Of a stretch of 64,000 nt of DNA, positions 11,401-22,639 are shown piece by piece. A program made the translations under genes and the position numbers. The DNA is from Heterotrichella gracilis (Eukaryota > Sar > Xanthophyceae > Tribonematales > Xanthonemataceae). Location of the stretch: assembly GCA_032358255.1 (NCBI GenBank), contig JAULBX010017636.1, positions 1 to 64,000 of the forward strand, written 5' to 3'. The first letter of the stretch is position 1; each line of letters opens with the position of its first letter. Under the pieces are notes generated by a model. It was not told the DNA's origin, did not search any database, and worked only from the letters and a program-made list of their open reading frames with translations.

Positions 11401-14223
11401 GCACGCCACCATTGCCAGTGAGGAGGCGGCGCTGGCCCAGGTGCAGCGCAGCGCCCAGGGGCTGACGCGCAAGGCGGAGGAGCTGCAGGGGAAGATTGAC
11501 AACGCGGGAGGGGAGGGCATGAAGCGCCAGAAGGCAAAGGTGGCGGAGCTGCAGCAGGTGGGTTGGGGAGGGTGCAGATGGACACCATGGACCACATCAG
11601 CATGGGTTGGGCGAATTGCTGATTCACCATGGCCATGGGCATGAAGCAGGCAGTTATTTTCCATGCTGCTGGCTGTCACTGTGCAGGATCCCAGGCTGGT
11701 GGTTGCACAACCTGGTGAGATTGGAATAGTATCCTGCACACACCTGCTCCCTGTCTGCCTGTCACTCACGTGCACACCGATCACGTCCCACCCTTCCTCC
11801 CCCGCAGTCCATCACGGACCTGGAGTCCTCCATTGCCCGCAAGCGCGCCTCCCTTGCCTCTGGCGCCAAGCAGCTGGACAAGCTGAGGCGGGACAGTGCA
11901 AAGGCGCAAGGGGAGAGGCAGGCAATGGAGGAGCAACGGGACAGGATGGCGCAGGCAAAGAAGGTGTGGGGGTTGGCGGTGTGTGGTGCAGGCAGAGCAC
12001 TAGTCCTCAGGGCCATGCACAAGGGATGCTGCTGCATGCTGTCAGCAGGCGCAGTCAGGCGGGTGATTGGCCATTGCCAGCCAGGTGGGTCTGACCCCCC
12101 TCCCTCCCCCTCCCCCAGGTTCTTGAGGACGAGGCGTTCAAGGTGATGGAGCTGGCCACCTCCACCTCCAAGCTGCTGGATGCAAAGGGCGAGGAGCTGG
12201 CTGGGCTCAAGGGGGAGTACGAGGGGCGCGTGAAGGAGGTGGGGGTCATCCGCCAGGTGGAGGCTGAGGTGGAGTCAAAGGTGGAGGACCTGAGGGCCAG
12301 CGGGGCGACTGAGGCCAAGAAGGTGGACCACTGGATCAAGCTCAGTGCGCAGTATGCAGAAGAGGCGCAGCAGGGGGCGGAGGAAGGGGAGGAAGGTGGG
12401 TGCTTGTAATTGGGTGCAGCCATGGCTGACTGGGCATGCATTTGATTGGTGGTATGGGTCAGACTGTCTGTGTATGTCAAGGTGGTGTACATCAATATGG
12501 TGCAATTTCTCCTAGCATGCTGTGGCTGGCCTGTGTGTCATGTGTACTGGTGTTTGACCCGCTTGTGCTCCCCCTGTCTGCAGTACCCTTTGAGATGCCC
12601 AGTGAGGAGGAGCTGGAGGCAATGAACGTGGACGACCTGGGATACAGGTAAACATGCTCACAGCGCCCTGCTTGCACACCAGCAGGTCTGCCAAATTGCT
12701 TCCCCATCTATATGTGTGCCCTGTTGTGTGGCGGCAGCCAACCTAGGTGTGTGATTCCCCCTGCAGGGCCACCATGCTAGACACCGAGCTGCAGGGCATG
12801 AGCCCCAACGTTGAGTCCATTGCTGCCTACCGCGCCAAGGACCGCGAGTACTGCCAGCGGGTTGAGGAGATGGAGGAGGCAACCACAGCCAGGGACACGG
12901 TGAGGGGACAGGCAGGGGGAGGAGGGGCATGCATGGGAAAACATGGTGGCAGGTACCCCAGCGTGCTCAGGCATGCTGCTGCAAGGCTCCGTGTTACTCG
13001 AGAATGCGTGAGCTGCACATGGGCAGCTGTACGCTCCAGCAGTGCACCTTTACCCTCCCTCCCACAGCCCCATCATGGCCCCCCACCCACCCCCCAACCC
13101 CCAACCCAGGTGCGTCGCGAGCACGATTCGCTTCGCAAGCGCCGCCTTGACGAGTTCATGCTTGGCTTCAACGCCATCAGCCTGAAGCTGAAGGAGATGT
13201 ACCAGATGATCACGCTTGGGGGGGATGCGGAGCTGGAGCTGGTGGACAGCCTGGACCCATTCGCAGAGGTGGGAGGCATGTGGGACTGGGGGGGCTAGGG
13301 GGCAAGGCAGCTGGTGACATGTGCCAATCCACCAGGGGGCGTATGTTTTAACATCTCTTCATTTGACAGAGCGCCTTTGGTAGAAATTGCTGGAAGAAAT
13401 GAAAATAATAGATCCATTTATCATATTGCATTATTATTTGTACGTGTGTGCTCATCTTGGACTGGTGAGCGTATTGCCCGGGTGTGTGTATGTAGCTGGT
13501 GCCTGGTAGCAACGCCAGTTGTTGGTTGTGCAGGGCATCGTGTTCAGCGTGCGGCCGCCCAAGAAGAGCTGGAAGAACATTGCCAACCTGTCGGGTGGTG
13601 AGAAGACTCTTTCCTCGCTGTCGCTTGTGTTTGCGCTGCACCACTACAAGCCAACGCCGCTGTACGTCATGGACGAGATTGATGCCGCGCTAGGTGAGGG
13701 GAGGGAGGGGGGTGGGAGGGGAGGGTGGCCATACAGGGCAACTTGAATGCACCATCACGCCATGCACAACCCTCACCACATGCAGTACCAGCACCACCTG
13801 TACCACCTCTATCATGCAGCAACCCAAACGCACCACCACATTTTCAAGTGTGGGGTGGGCCTGCCAATCTGTACTGTTGCCAAGTGCACGCATTGCCACA
13901 GACTAAGTGTACCCTACCCCCCCCAACACACACACTGATGAGCGCCCGCTGCCCCTCCCCCTCCCCCAGACTTCAAGAACGTGTCCATTGTTGCGCACTA
14001 CATCAAGGAGCGCACCAAGAACGCACAGTTTGTGATCATCAGCCTCCGCAACAACATGTTTGAGCTGGCAGACAGGCTGGTGGGCATTTACAAGACGGAC
14101 AACGCAACCAAGTCCATCGCAATCAACCCCGGCCAGTTTGTGGTGGGTGGGCAGCGGCGGCCTGAGGACTCGCAGGCGGAGGGGGTGGGAGGCCAGGCGG
14201 CGCACATGGTGGCGGCGGCGTGA
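5440..14223 (+). CDS. SMC4: Condensin subunit SMC4 (chromosome structural maintenance ATPase)
   Basis: Twenty-two exons join in phase to about 1250 residues, the normal SMC4 length. Exon starts and ends are 5440-5550, 5695-5784, 5936-6037, 6207-6383, 6633-6763, 7038-7212, 7377-7486, 8215-8389, 8505-8600, 8892-9080, 9328-9592, 9911-10150, 10401-10561, 10708-11043, 11366-11557, 11808-11963, 12119-12395, 12584-12647, 12767-12899, 13110-13268, 13534-13693 and 13970-14223. Walker A is GPNGSGKS (44-51), the ABC signature is LSGGEK (1132-1137) and Walker B is LYVMDEIDAAL just after. Two long coiled coils flank a hinge at about 541-700 (FLILDK, then MSGGGGRPRSGKM). SMC4-specific blocks are the N-terminal NFKSYAG and the C-terminal SVRPPKKSWKNI. 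SMC4 pairs with SMC2 in condensin to compact mitotic chromosomes. Intron 7 carries a MITE. The start is the first Met before the conserved N-terminal block. Confidence 0.97.
7700..8145. mobile_element. MITE with ~31-bp terminal inverted repeats inside SMC4 intron 7
   Basis: The ends at 7700-7731 and 8114-8145 are inverted copies differing by about one base; the left end begins GGCGGGGTGAAGTTGATGTC. The element is flanked by TAA on both sides (7697-7699 and 8146-8148), which fits a 3-bp TAA target-site duplication. Inside are poly-G runs, a second inverted motif (GGTTGGTCAGT) and an AT-rich centre. At 446 bp there is no room for a transposase. The TAA duplication is typical of PIF/Harbinger-type MITEs, so that superfamily is an inference. 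Insertion enlarges the intron to 728 bp without touching splice sites. Confidence 0.85.
11091..11170. repeat. Imperfect tandem direct repeat in SMC4 intron 14
   Basis: Two adjacent copies (11091-11126 and 11129-11170) each start TCTGAATATTCATT and end GTCACGGGACA. The second copy carries a short insertion before the shared end. They lie in an AT-rich part of the intron. Confidence 0.8.
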
Positions 14224-15871
14224 AGGGGGCGCAAGGGGGGGGGGAGGGGGGAGGGGGTCTCACCTTGGGGGGGAGAGGTGGGTAGACGGTACTTTGCATA
14301 ACAAAACATGCATGAAACTGCCCACGGGAGTGCTGCACTCGTGAATCTAGCATGCGCTGCACTGGAGGCCAGCTGTGTGTGGCTTGGCATGCATCAACCA
14401 CCTGGCCTCCTTGTTTGCAGAGGCATGCCTTTGAACATGCCACTAGTGGATGGTACAAATTTGAAGGGGGAAGCGGGCTTTATGTTGCATAGTACGCAAA
14501 CTTTGAAAGCTACGTGGCATTTAATATTTGTCCTGCATGGTGGTCAGCTGGTCACTGTTCCTGGAACACACAGGAAATGGACCCTAAATTGGCAACGTCC
14601 AGAGTGGAACCTATCTTTTCTTTTCCTTTTGAATCTTGCCATCTTGCTTTCGTGACAATGACAGGTTGACGTAATTAATTGATACTATCGGACGTCAACG
14701 GTTACCGTGACAGCCGCAATGTGATATTGGCGATTGAGTATGATACTCTCTGCAGTGCCGGCTGGCGCCACTTGCTTAAGCACATTGTCAGTCTGATTCA
14801 GAATGTCAAATGCAGTCAGTGGAGCCATAAGGGCCACCAATGTTGGGCAGGCCTTGCAAGGTGGCCTATGGGGCTACGAACCTCGGTGTCACTGACAGGC
14901 ACTGGACCCAGGTGGCCTGGCCTGCCCCTGTGTCCGTCGGCGACTGGCAGGTGGCTGAACCACTGGACTTGGTCGCAACTTGGAAGTTGTACGCTACCGG
15001 TACCTGCCAGGAGTGACTCAACAACACATTCGATCAGGTTCAACCGGATTTTATCTGCCAGTAGCAGGGCTCCTCCGGGTGCCTGCAGTGCAAATAATAT
15101 TATTACCATCAATGGTATTACCATATAATATTACTAATATCGTGTCACATATGACCACAGTGGTCATGATCCAGTATGATCCACCATGGTTCACCGTGCG
15201 CACACTGTCAGTGAACTAATACTGCCACTCAGGCCTGCTGCCAGGCTGGCAGTGCCACTTAGTCTAGTCTAGTGAGCTCAATCTCAGATTCTGGCCGCTA
15301 ATAGCATCCACACAGGGCGCCCTCGCAAAGGGCTTTCCAATAGGAGCTGGCTCGAGGTGACACTCAATGAAATGAAAATCGATTGATTGCTCGAGCAAGG
15401 CGCTTGACAAAACAATACAAATCATGATGGGTTCGAAATATATGCTACATCACAGGCTTTGCAAATAATCCTACATTTAATTTGATGTGTCCTGGTGATC
15501 CTAATTGACGGCATGCGACATGCTCCACGATTCATCAAACACCGCGTCTGCGGCACAGCAAACACTTCTGACATCCGCTGCAATCTGATTTCATTGCAAC
15601 TGTTATCAGGCGCAGCCCAGCTGTGAGCAGATGACGCTCAACAGCCTGTCCTGAGGAATGGCGTGTGAATGATTCACTCCAGGTGATGGTAGGCTCAGCT
15701 TACATCCAGCAATGCACAAGCTTCGCAACTGCCCCTCCATGCCTCGCAGAACCACGCGCGCTGTCCTCCACCTCTCCCATGCACTCTATTGTCTCATCGC
15801 TCCTGCCACGCGCTCTGCTCTCTTGTGCAAAATTCCCACGCGCTTCCTCCCCCCACTCCCTCCCGCACTCA
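14224..15871. other. Convergent intergenic region between SMC4 and the GYF gene
   Basis: About 1.65 kb between two stop codons that face each other; it must contain both 3' untranslated regions. It holds a 17-bp palindrome at 15151-15167 (ATGACCAC, A, GTGGTCAT) and an AT-rich patch at 15090-15140. I see no coding potential and no RNA gene. Confidence 0.5.
15700..15704 (-). terminator. Candidate poly(A) signal TGTAA of the GYF gene
   Basis: TGTAA on the minus strand lies about 168 bases after the stop codon at 15872. TGTAA is the usual poly(A) signal in chlorophyte algae. A five-base word can occur by chance, so this is tentative. Confidence 0.4.
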
Positions 15872-18800
15872 TCATGACTCCAGGCTCTCAAGCGCGCTGT
15901 AGTCAATCTTGTTTGAGAAGCCCAGCATGGACATGTCCAGCTTCTGCCCCTTCTTCCCCTTTTTCTTGGCGGCGCTTGCACCCCCCTTGTCAGCGGCCTT
16001 GGGCACCTTGTTCCACCCGGCACTGCCCTGCGCAGGGGCCGCGGCGGACAGAGGCGGCATGGCGTCAAGCTCGGGGGGCGGCGGCTGCACACGACCCAGC
16101 AGCGCAGCGGCTGCGGTGGGGGCGGGCGATGGGCTGGGCTGCGCCATCGACACATGCTGGACGGGCGCTGGCGCAGGCCTGCAAGGGGCGGCGGCATGCG
16201 GGCATCAGTTGCTGGTTGTAATGCAGGGGGGACAGCATCACCGCAGCAGGCACCCTGTGCAAGGCGCTAAATACTTTACTACCATGCAAGGGGCACAGCC
16301 CAGACTGCCCACACCCACACCGCACATGCTGCACCGTCCTCAGCTGTCAGCTCACCTGGCAGCGGGTGCAGCCCCGCCCCATGGTGCCGCTTGCGCCTTG
16401 GCCCTTGGGGTGGCGCGCAGCACGGGCGGGATGACGCCAGGGCCGGGGCGCGCAGCGGGTGTGGGCGCCTTGAGCACCGCCGCCACCCCTGGGGCCTGCG
16501 CCTTCTTCTTCTTCCCCTTGCCCACCTTTGCCCCGCCTCCCGCCTGCTCCTCCAGCTTGCGCTTAAGGAACTCCGTGGTGAACGATCCCACCGCAGGCGC
16601 TGTGCCCAGATAGAGCTGTATGTACTCGGCCACCTCCCCGCTTGACACCAGGTCCATGAGGAAGCACACCAAGGTCAGATCGCTGGTGCCCTGCAAGGGA
16701 GGGAGGGGGGGTTATGGGGATGAGGGGGATGGGGCTTGATACACAACTCAACAAGTACCAGCTGATAATCAGTACAAAATACGGCGTGGGCGAACAGGCC
16801 ATCTGCAGTGCACAGATACGCACCACTCCCAAACACGCCATGGCTCAACCCACTGTCTCAATGTGGTGCTGTGCATGCATGTGCTGCCACCCACCCCACC
16901 CTCCACCCACCCTGAACTCCATCATCTTCGTCTGGCACCACTCTCGAAAGTCGTCACTCAGGTGGGACCCAGGCGCCTCGCCAGGCACAGCGCCGGCAGC
17001 TGCAGGGGGGGCGGGGGACGCGGGACCCACAGGGGAGGGCTGGGGCACAGGCAGGGGGGCAGGGGCCGGCACAGGCACAGAGGGAACAGGCACAGCCCTC
17101 TTGGCGGCCTTGGCCTGCGCGGGTGGCTGTGGCTGTGCCTGTGCCGACCCGCTCTGCTGCTGCTGCTCGCCCACCAGGTCCTTCCACGTGCCTGCAGCCG
17201 GCCTGGGGGGCGCGGGCTTGGCCTTGGCCTTCACGGTGGCAACCACAGGGGTGGGCTGGGGCAGGGGCGCGGCCATGGCTGGTGCGGGTGCCTGCGCCGG
17301 TGCTGGTGTGGCATTGCCATACTCCCAGAACAGCTCGTCGTCGTCCTTCTGGACCTCCTCTGCGGAGTAGTGCATGGTGGGCTGAGGTGGGGCGGGTGCA
17401 CGCATGGGGGCCGGCGGCGGTGCAGCTGCACGCGCCTTGCGAGCCTGCTCCTCAGCAAGGATCTCCTGCACATGATACAAACCCTTCGTTAGGGTCCAAT
17501 TCCAAGACGATGGCGGCTGTCTGTTCAAATGTATGCCCACAGCTTGCACAGCTGCATCTGACAGGGCATGTGGTGCCATGTGGTGGCAAGCATGCAATCT
17601 TGCAAGGTGCCAGCAGCTGGGTATTGACTGCGTGCCAGATGGCAAGGTGTGCAGGGGTGTGCCAAGTGGCAACACTGTGCGTACCGCCAGTGGCTTGGCA
17701 GGAGGTGGCGCCTCAGGCGCTTGGCGTGCCCAGCCAGGTGCGGGCTGGGCGCGGGGCAGGGCCATGGGTGCGCTGTATGCCATGTGATCCGTTGCGCCCC
17801 CCTCCAGGTCGGCAGCGCTCTCCTCCATACCATCCATGAAGGAGTGGGTGGGCTCCGCGTATGCCGCACCCCCCCAGGCCGGAGCGCGCGCCTCCTCCTG
17901 GGCTATGGCGTGAGGCAGGAAGTCCCTGCAGGCGCATAAGAGGGAGTGTTGTGAGACTGCAGACGCCCACTGCTCGCCATCTCACGCCCCCTGTATTGCA
18001 AGACTGCATGGCAAGTCACTCCTTTCCATGGCCGTCAAACATGGCACACAGGACACAGTCACGTGCGCATGCCTGCATGTATGGCGATTACGCATGTGCG
18101 CCCACAAGCTGCGCAGCCGTGTGCACATGCAAGACCATGCCCATGCACATCAGCAGCACTCACTTGAGCGTGACTGCAGGTGCCTGTGGTGGTGGTGGAG
18201 CCTGCGCCTGCTGCTGCGGCCCCCTCAGCAGGTTGAGCAGGGTGGCGCCGGGGTTGGAGTCAGGGGCAGGCGCAGCAGCACCCGACCAGGCCGGCCCTCC
18301 AGCCGCCCTGGCCCAGTTGTTCCCCTGGGGCTGCGCCTGGCCCTGCCTCCTTGCCTCCTCCTCCTGTGCACGTGCGCGCTGCTCCTCCTCTGCCTGGATC
18401 TCAGCCAGGCTCTTGCCAGTGGCGGCTGCAGGGGAATGGGTGGTGGGGATTGGGATGGCGTGAGCGAGATGGGGCGGCACAGGCAAGGGATAGGAGGGTA
18501 TTGGTGGGGGATAGTGTGGGGGCAAGGGGGTCCTGCCACTTGCAACGCATGAAATGCTGGTGTTAGCCCTGTGGGCAAATAATGCTATTTTGCATTAAGT
18601 GCGTAATCCTCACCTGGTGTGGGTACAGCAGCTGCCCATGGCGCAGGCTTGGTCTCAGGGCGAGGCTTGGGCGGAGGAGTGGGCTCAGCAGGCGGTGCGG
18701 GGACGGGTGCAGGTGCTGGTGGCGGCTGGGTCCTCCAGGTGTCTGACTGTGCCCTCATTGGCTCTGGTGGAGGGTGGTGCTCTGACTTGTACTTGGCAGG

Positions 18801-19674
18801 GAGCATGGCAGGAAGCATGGCGGGGGCAGCAGGCGGGAGGGGCTTGGCCTGGGGGGGTGGCAAGGAGTCAGGTTGTGGGCATATGGTCAAGGGTTTGACA
18901 CGGGCCATACAGCACATGTGTTCCTCCACAAGCGAAGGTGCAACGGCTCCCATCATGCAGGCGGGGTAGGAATGTGTTACTACATAGGCGAAAGTGCAAC
19001 AGCTTCCAGTGCAGGCGGGGTAGCAATAATGATGCCCATCCTAGGACAAGGATGTAAGTCATTGGTTATGAATTACACCAACTTTGCTAGCACCTATTTT
19101 TATATATATAAAGGGTGGTTGGAACCCTTTACAAGAATAAGTGCCTGCCACGACTTTTATGCATGACACACAGTCAAGAAATGGCAGATATTTGGTGCCA
19201 CTTGGTTATGTACTGCCTCCCATGAGCAGCTTGGCCCAGACACCACCATCCCTCATGCACCGCCTGATCCTGCATTCCCCAAGTGCCACTCACCGCAAAC
19301 ACCTCCTCGTGCGGCTTGGGCGCCCCCACATGCTGCCATGCGGGGAACGCGCCGCTGCCCTCGCGCACCGCGGGGGGCAGGGATGGGGGAGCGGGCGCCG
19401 GCGGCTGCACTGCCTGAGGGAACTCCTGCTGCAGCTGCTGCGGCGCACCCCACACTGCCGAGGAGACCCCTGAACCATGCGGTTGCTGAGGTGCGCCCAT
19501 GGCGGGCGCTCCGCCGGTGCCCATCCCGCTGCCCTGTGTGTCCAACCCCTGCAACTGCTGAAGGAGGCCTTGCAGCTGATGGTCATCATCAAGCTCCTGG
19601 CTGGGGGCAGAGTGGGCAGAGGAGAAGGCGGGGAAGAGAGAGGGACCCGGCTGGCTGCTGGCAAACATGGGCGG

Positions 19675-19711
<37 letters not shown>

Positions 19712-22077
19712 GGGCCGGGCGCCATGGGGAACATGCCATGATCGGGCGCCTGCACACCCCCAAAGGCCGGGTGGTTGGCAAAAGGCGTCCCGTCGCCTGG
19801 CTGCTGGTGGTGGTGCATGAGCTGGGCGGGAGGGGGGGGCGCCGGATGGAAGGCGGGCAGCTGGTGCTCCATGGATGGGAGGAAATGGGGAAGGGCTGGC
19901 TGGGGTGCTGAGAAGGCCCCGAGGTCTCCGCTGTGCATGCCTGGCTGCATGTTGAGGTTAGCCAGCGCTGCATCCAGGGCTGCGGACTGTGGCACGCTGG
20001 CTGAGTTTGCCAGCGATGACTGGCGGGGCGTCGGCTCCTCCAATGCCTGCGGCGACTTAGGGATGAAGCCAGGTGGGGCCATGGCGGCCGCACCCCCCGC
20101 CCACATGCGTATGAGTGAGGACAGCGGGCGGAAGGGTGCCTCAGGTGCATCATGCACGTTCTTCAGCGGCAGGTCGTGCGGGAAGTAGCCGTGCTCAAAC
20201 CAGTCCAGGATGTCGTTGCGCGGGAATGGCCCCTGCATGACGCCCTGCGGGTCGCGGTACACCCACTCGTCCATGTGGTGCGCAGGCGCAGGGGGTGGGG
20301 CACCGCCATCAGCCACTCCGTTGCCTGCCTCCGGCCTCCCATTGGCATGCTCCGGCTGCTGCTGCAGCTGCTGCTGCTGTGGCCTGTGGCCCACCCCATC
20401 CAGCTGGTGATGCAGCTCCTGCGGCTCGTCATCTGCCACAAACCTGCCCTGGCCAAACAGCGCCGGTTCGGATGTGTCCACCCCACGCGGCAGCCTGAGC
20501 TTGGCATCGTCCGACAGGCCCTTGTAGATGCCCAGCAGGTCCCCCTTGCTGTAGTGGCGCGGCCCCCTGCCACCCCCCACACCTGCGGGGGACCCGGGCG
20601 ATGCACGCCAAGTGTCCACAACATCGCCTGCCCACAAACCATGGCCATGTTAGTTAGACGCAACAATGCATTGCGATGATGCACCTGTATAACCAGGCAT
20701 GCAGGATGTGCGCCCCAGTTGTAAACATAACCAAGCGCGGGCGACCGCTGCGACGGGGGAATCCCAGATGTGCATGAGCCTTTGAGCACAAATCTACTTG
20801 CCTCTGTTCAGCCCCCTGCCTCTCCCCATGGTGAATCCCTTGCTGCGGTCAGGCGCATTGGGCACACCCACAGGAGCCGACACGCGCTGGATGCCGGGAG
20901 GGGCGCCCGCACCTACACCCAAACCCACACCCATTGCTCAGAACAACTGCAATGTGCAGCAGCAAGACATAATGCACATGGGATAGAAAGGCTGCAGATT
21001 TTGGGTGCGCATGCACGCACCGATTGCTGGGCGCCACCTGTCGCCCGCCCCGCCGCCGCCGCCACCGCCACCACCAAACTCCCCACCTGCACCAGAACAA
21101 CCACCGAGGTGCTGAGTGACCAGGGTACTGTGCAGTGTGCCGGTGCTGTGACCCAAATACTGAAACCTACCGTCTGGGTAAGGGCCCCACGCCTTTGGTC
21201 TTGGGAACATTTCTGGGTCATTGGGCGCGAAGTGGTGATCCTTACGCGGGCCCCACCTGTCCTCAGGACCGCGCCCGCGCCCACGCCCACCACCAAAACC
21301 AGCATCCCACCTGCTGTCACCTGAAGGGATAAGAGAAATGATATTACCTGTCAGGGCAATGCATATAAAACATGCCTGCATTACACAATTGCTACCTAAT
21401 GCATGCAGCATGGCATGCATGCTCTGACTGGATGCCTCACAGTGCATACTCTCCCAGACTGATTGAAGTGAGACAGGTGTTGAATATATCTGTCCAGTTT
21501 TGGTGTGATTGCAGCCAGGTGCGTTGCCAAGCCTGCCATTCTGTATGGGTGCTGCTGTGTCCAGGCCAGGTGCTTACCTGGGTACTGGTGGTCCCCGTAG
21601 GGCCTGGCAGGGCCGTTGTCGCCCCAACGAGTTGGCTCAGGCTCAGCACCCCACCTGAAAGCAAAGCAAGTGCGCAGAGTCAGATCATGCATTGACAGCA
21701 CATGACCTCATTCCGTGTTGCTCAGCCCCACCTGTTCCCTTCTCTGCGAGGAGGGACGTCCTCCCTCCACTTCGAGGCCCTGGGTGGGCCCTCAAACCCC
21801 GCCCCACGACCAACACCGCTTGGGGTCCACCTGTCAGCTGGCTTGTCATCCATCCTGCGTTTGTCCTTGGTGGCATCACCCGCATCCCATGGGGGGCGCG
21901 CGCCATCCTGGTGGTGACACAGTGGGTGATGAGCACCCAATTCCACACTTGTACAGAATGCACAGGAGAAAACACCCAGAAACGAAACCACAGACATACC
22001 ACCAACGCAGAAGTTTTGCCTTCGGCCAGCCACTGCGGCACGAAGGTCAGCTTGTCCAACCCTTCACTGTCACCCAT
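15872..22077 (-). CDS. EXA1: GYF-domain translational regulator, GIGYF/EXA1 type, with eIF4E-binding motif
   Basis: Thirteen exons join in phase to about 1308 residues: 22000-22077, 21732-21907, 21578-21654, 21171-21320, 21021-21086, 20802-20912, 19294-20627, 18614-18848, 18164-18425, 17685-17925, 16911-17465, 16356-16690 and 15872-16178. Order of parts: Arg/Gly/Trp-rich N-terminus with repeated DRW motifs, a GRGRG segment, the canonical eIF4E-binding motif YSKGDLL (245-251), a GYF domain (about 338-396, WVYRDPQGVMQGPF and WFEHGYF), a polyQ run, long Pro/Ala/Gln-rich linkers with charged helices, and a C-terminal helical region. This architecture is that of plant EXA1 and animal GIGYF, which repress translation by binding eIF4E and Pro-rich partners. 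The exon 20802 to 20627 join needs a GC donor. Met at 22077 is in good context; an acceptor at 22112 suggests a possible upstream exon. Divergent from IPO9. Confidence 0.9.
18932..19024. repeat. Imperfect direct repeat in an intron of the GYF gene
   Basis: Two copies at about 18932-18970 and 18988-19024 share GCGAA, GTGCAAC and GCAGGCGGGGTAG in order, separated by about 17 bases. They look like a small local duplication. Confidence 0.7.
19678..19707 (-). repeat. CAG repeat encoding ten glutamines in the GYF protein
   Basis: Ten consecutive CTG triplets on the plus strand read as CAG on the coding strand and give a Q10 run within a Gln/Pro-rich linker downstream of the GYF domain. Pure CAG codons suggest recent repeat expansion and probable length polymorphism. 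Confidence 0.95.
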
Positions 22078-22639
22078 GGGCTCGCCATCTACCAGGGCAG
22101 ACGTCTTGGGCGCTGCATGTGCAACAGCAGGGCTCAATACTGCATTTCAGTATGAAAAAGGGCACTCAGTAGTGTCGTAGTGGTCTGTAACTCACCCCCA
22201 ACCTCTGGTGAAAAACCTGACGAAGCCATTGCTTGCACTGCCGTATGAAGTGGACTCTATGCCTAGCTGTGTTGGGGAACTTGTAACAGAAGAAAAGATG
22301 CAGTTGAGATTGAATGTTGGGTCTGTTCCTAACTGATGCTGCAGAGCAATGGATACCGACACGTTTGTTGAAAGCTTTTTGTGTTTGCCAAGGAAGGCTT
22401 TCGACTCTGATCAGCCAACTTTTGGCGGCACTTGATCGAAAATGATCAGAATGGCACACCCCGTCACCATTGACATAGTACTCCAACCTGTCCCCTGCTT
22501 GCTGCTGTGGAGGGCAATCGTAGCGAGTACTTGGGCCTTGAGAGTACTCTGTACCCATGTTTGTTAAATGGTGTACCCTCCCTGCTGCTGGGTCTCACTT
22601 TCATCAGTTTCCGGAATGTAGTGGCAGGGCCCTGTCACC
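22078..22639. promoter_or_regulatory. Compact divergent promoter between the GYF gene and IPO9
   Basis: The two start codons are only about 560 bases apart and point away from each other. If the splice acceptor seen at 22112 is used, part of this is 5' untranslated exon and intron of the GYF gene, leaving an even shorter shared promoter. No TATA box was identified. Confidence 0.5.

Noticed and set aside
15123-15135. TAATATTAC, the nonanucleotide found at rolling-circle origins of geminivirus-like DNAs
   Set aside because: It sits in an AT-rich patch without the GC-rich stem of a true origin and with no Rep-like coding sequence nearby, so it is probably chance.
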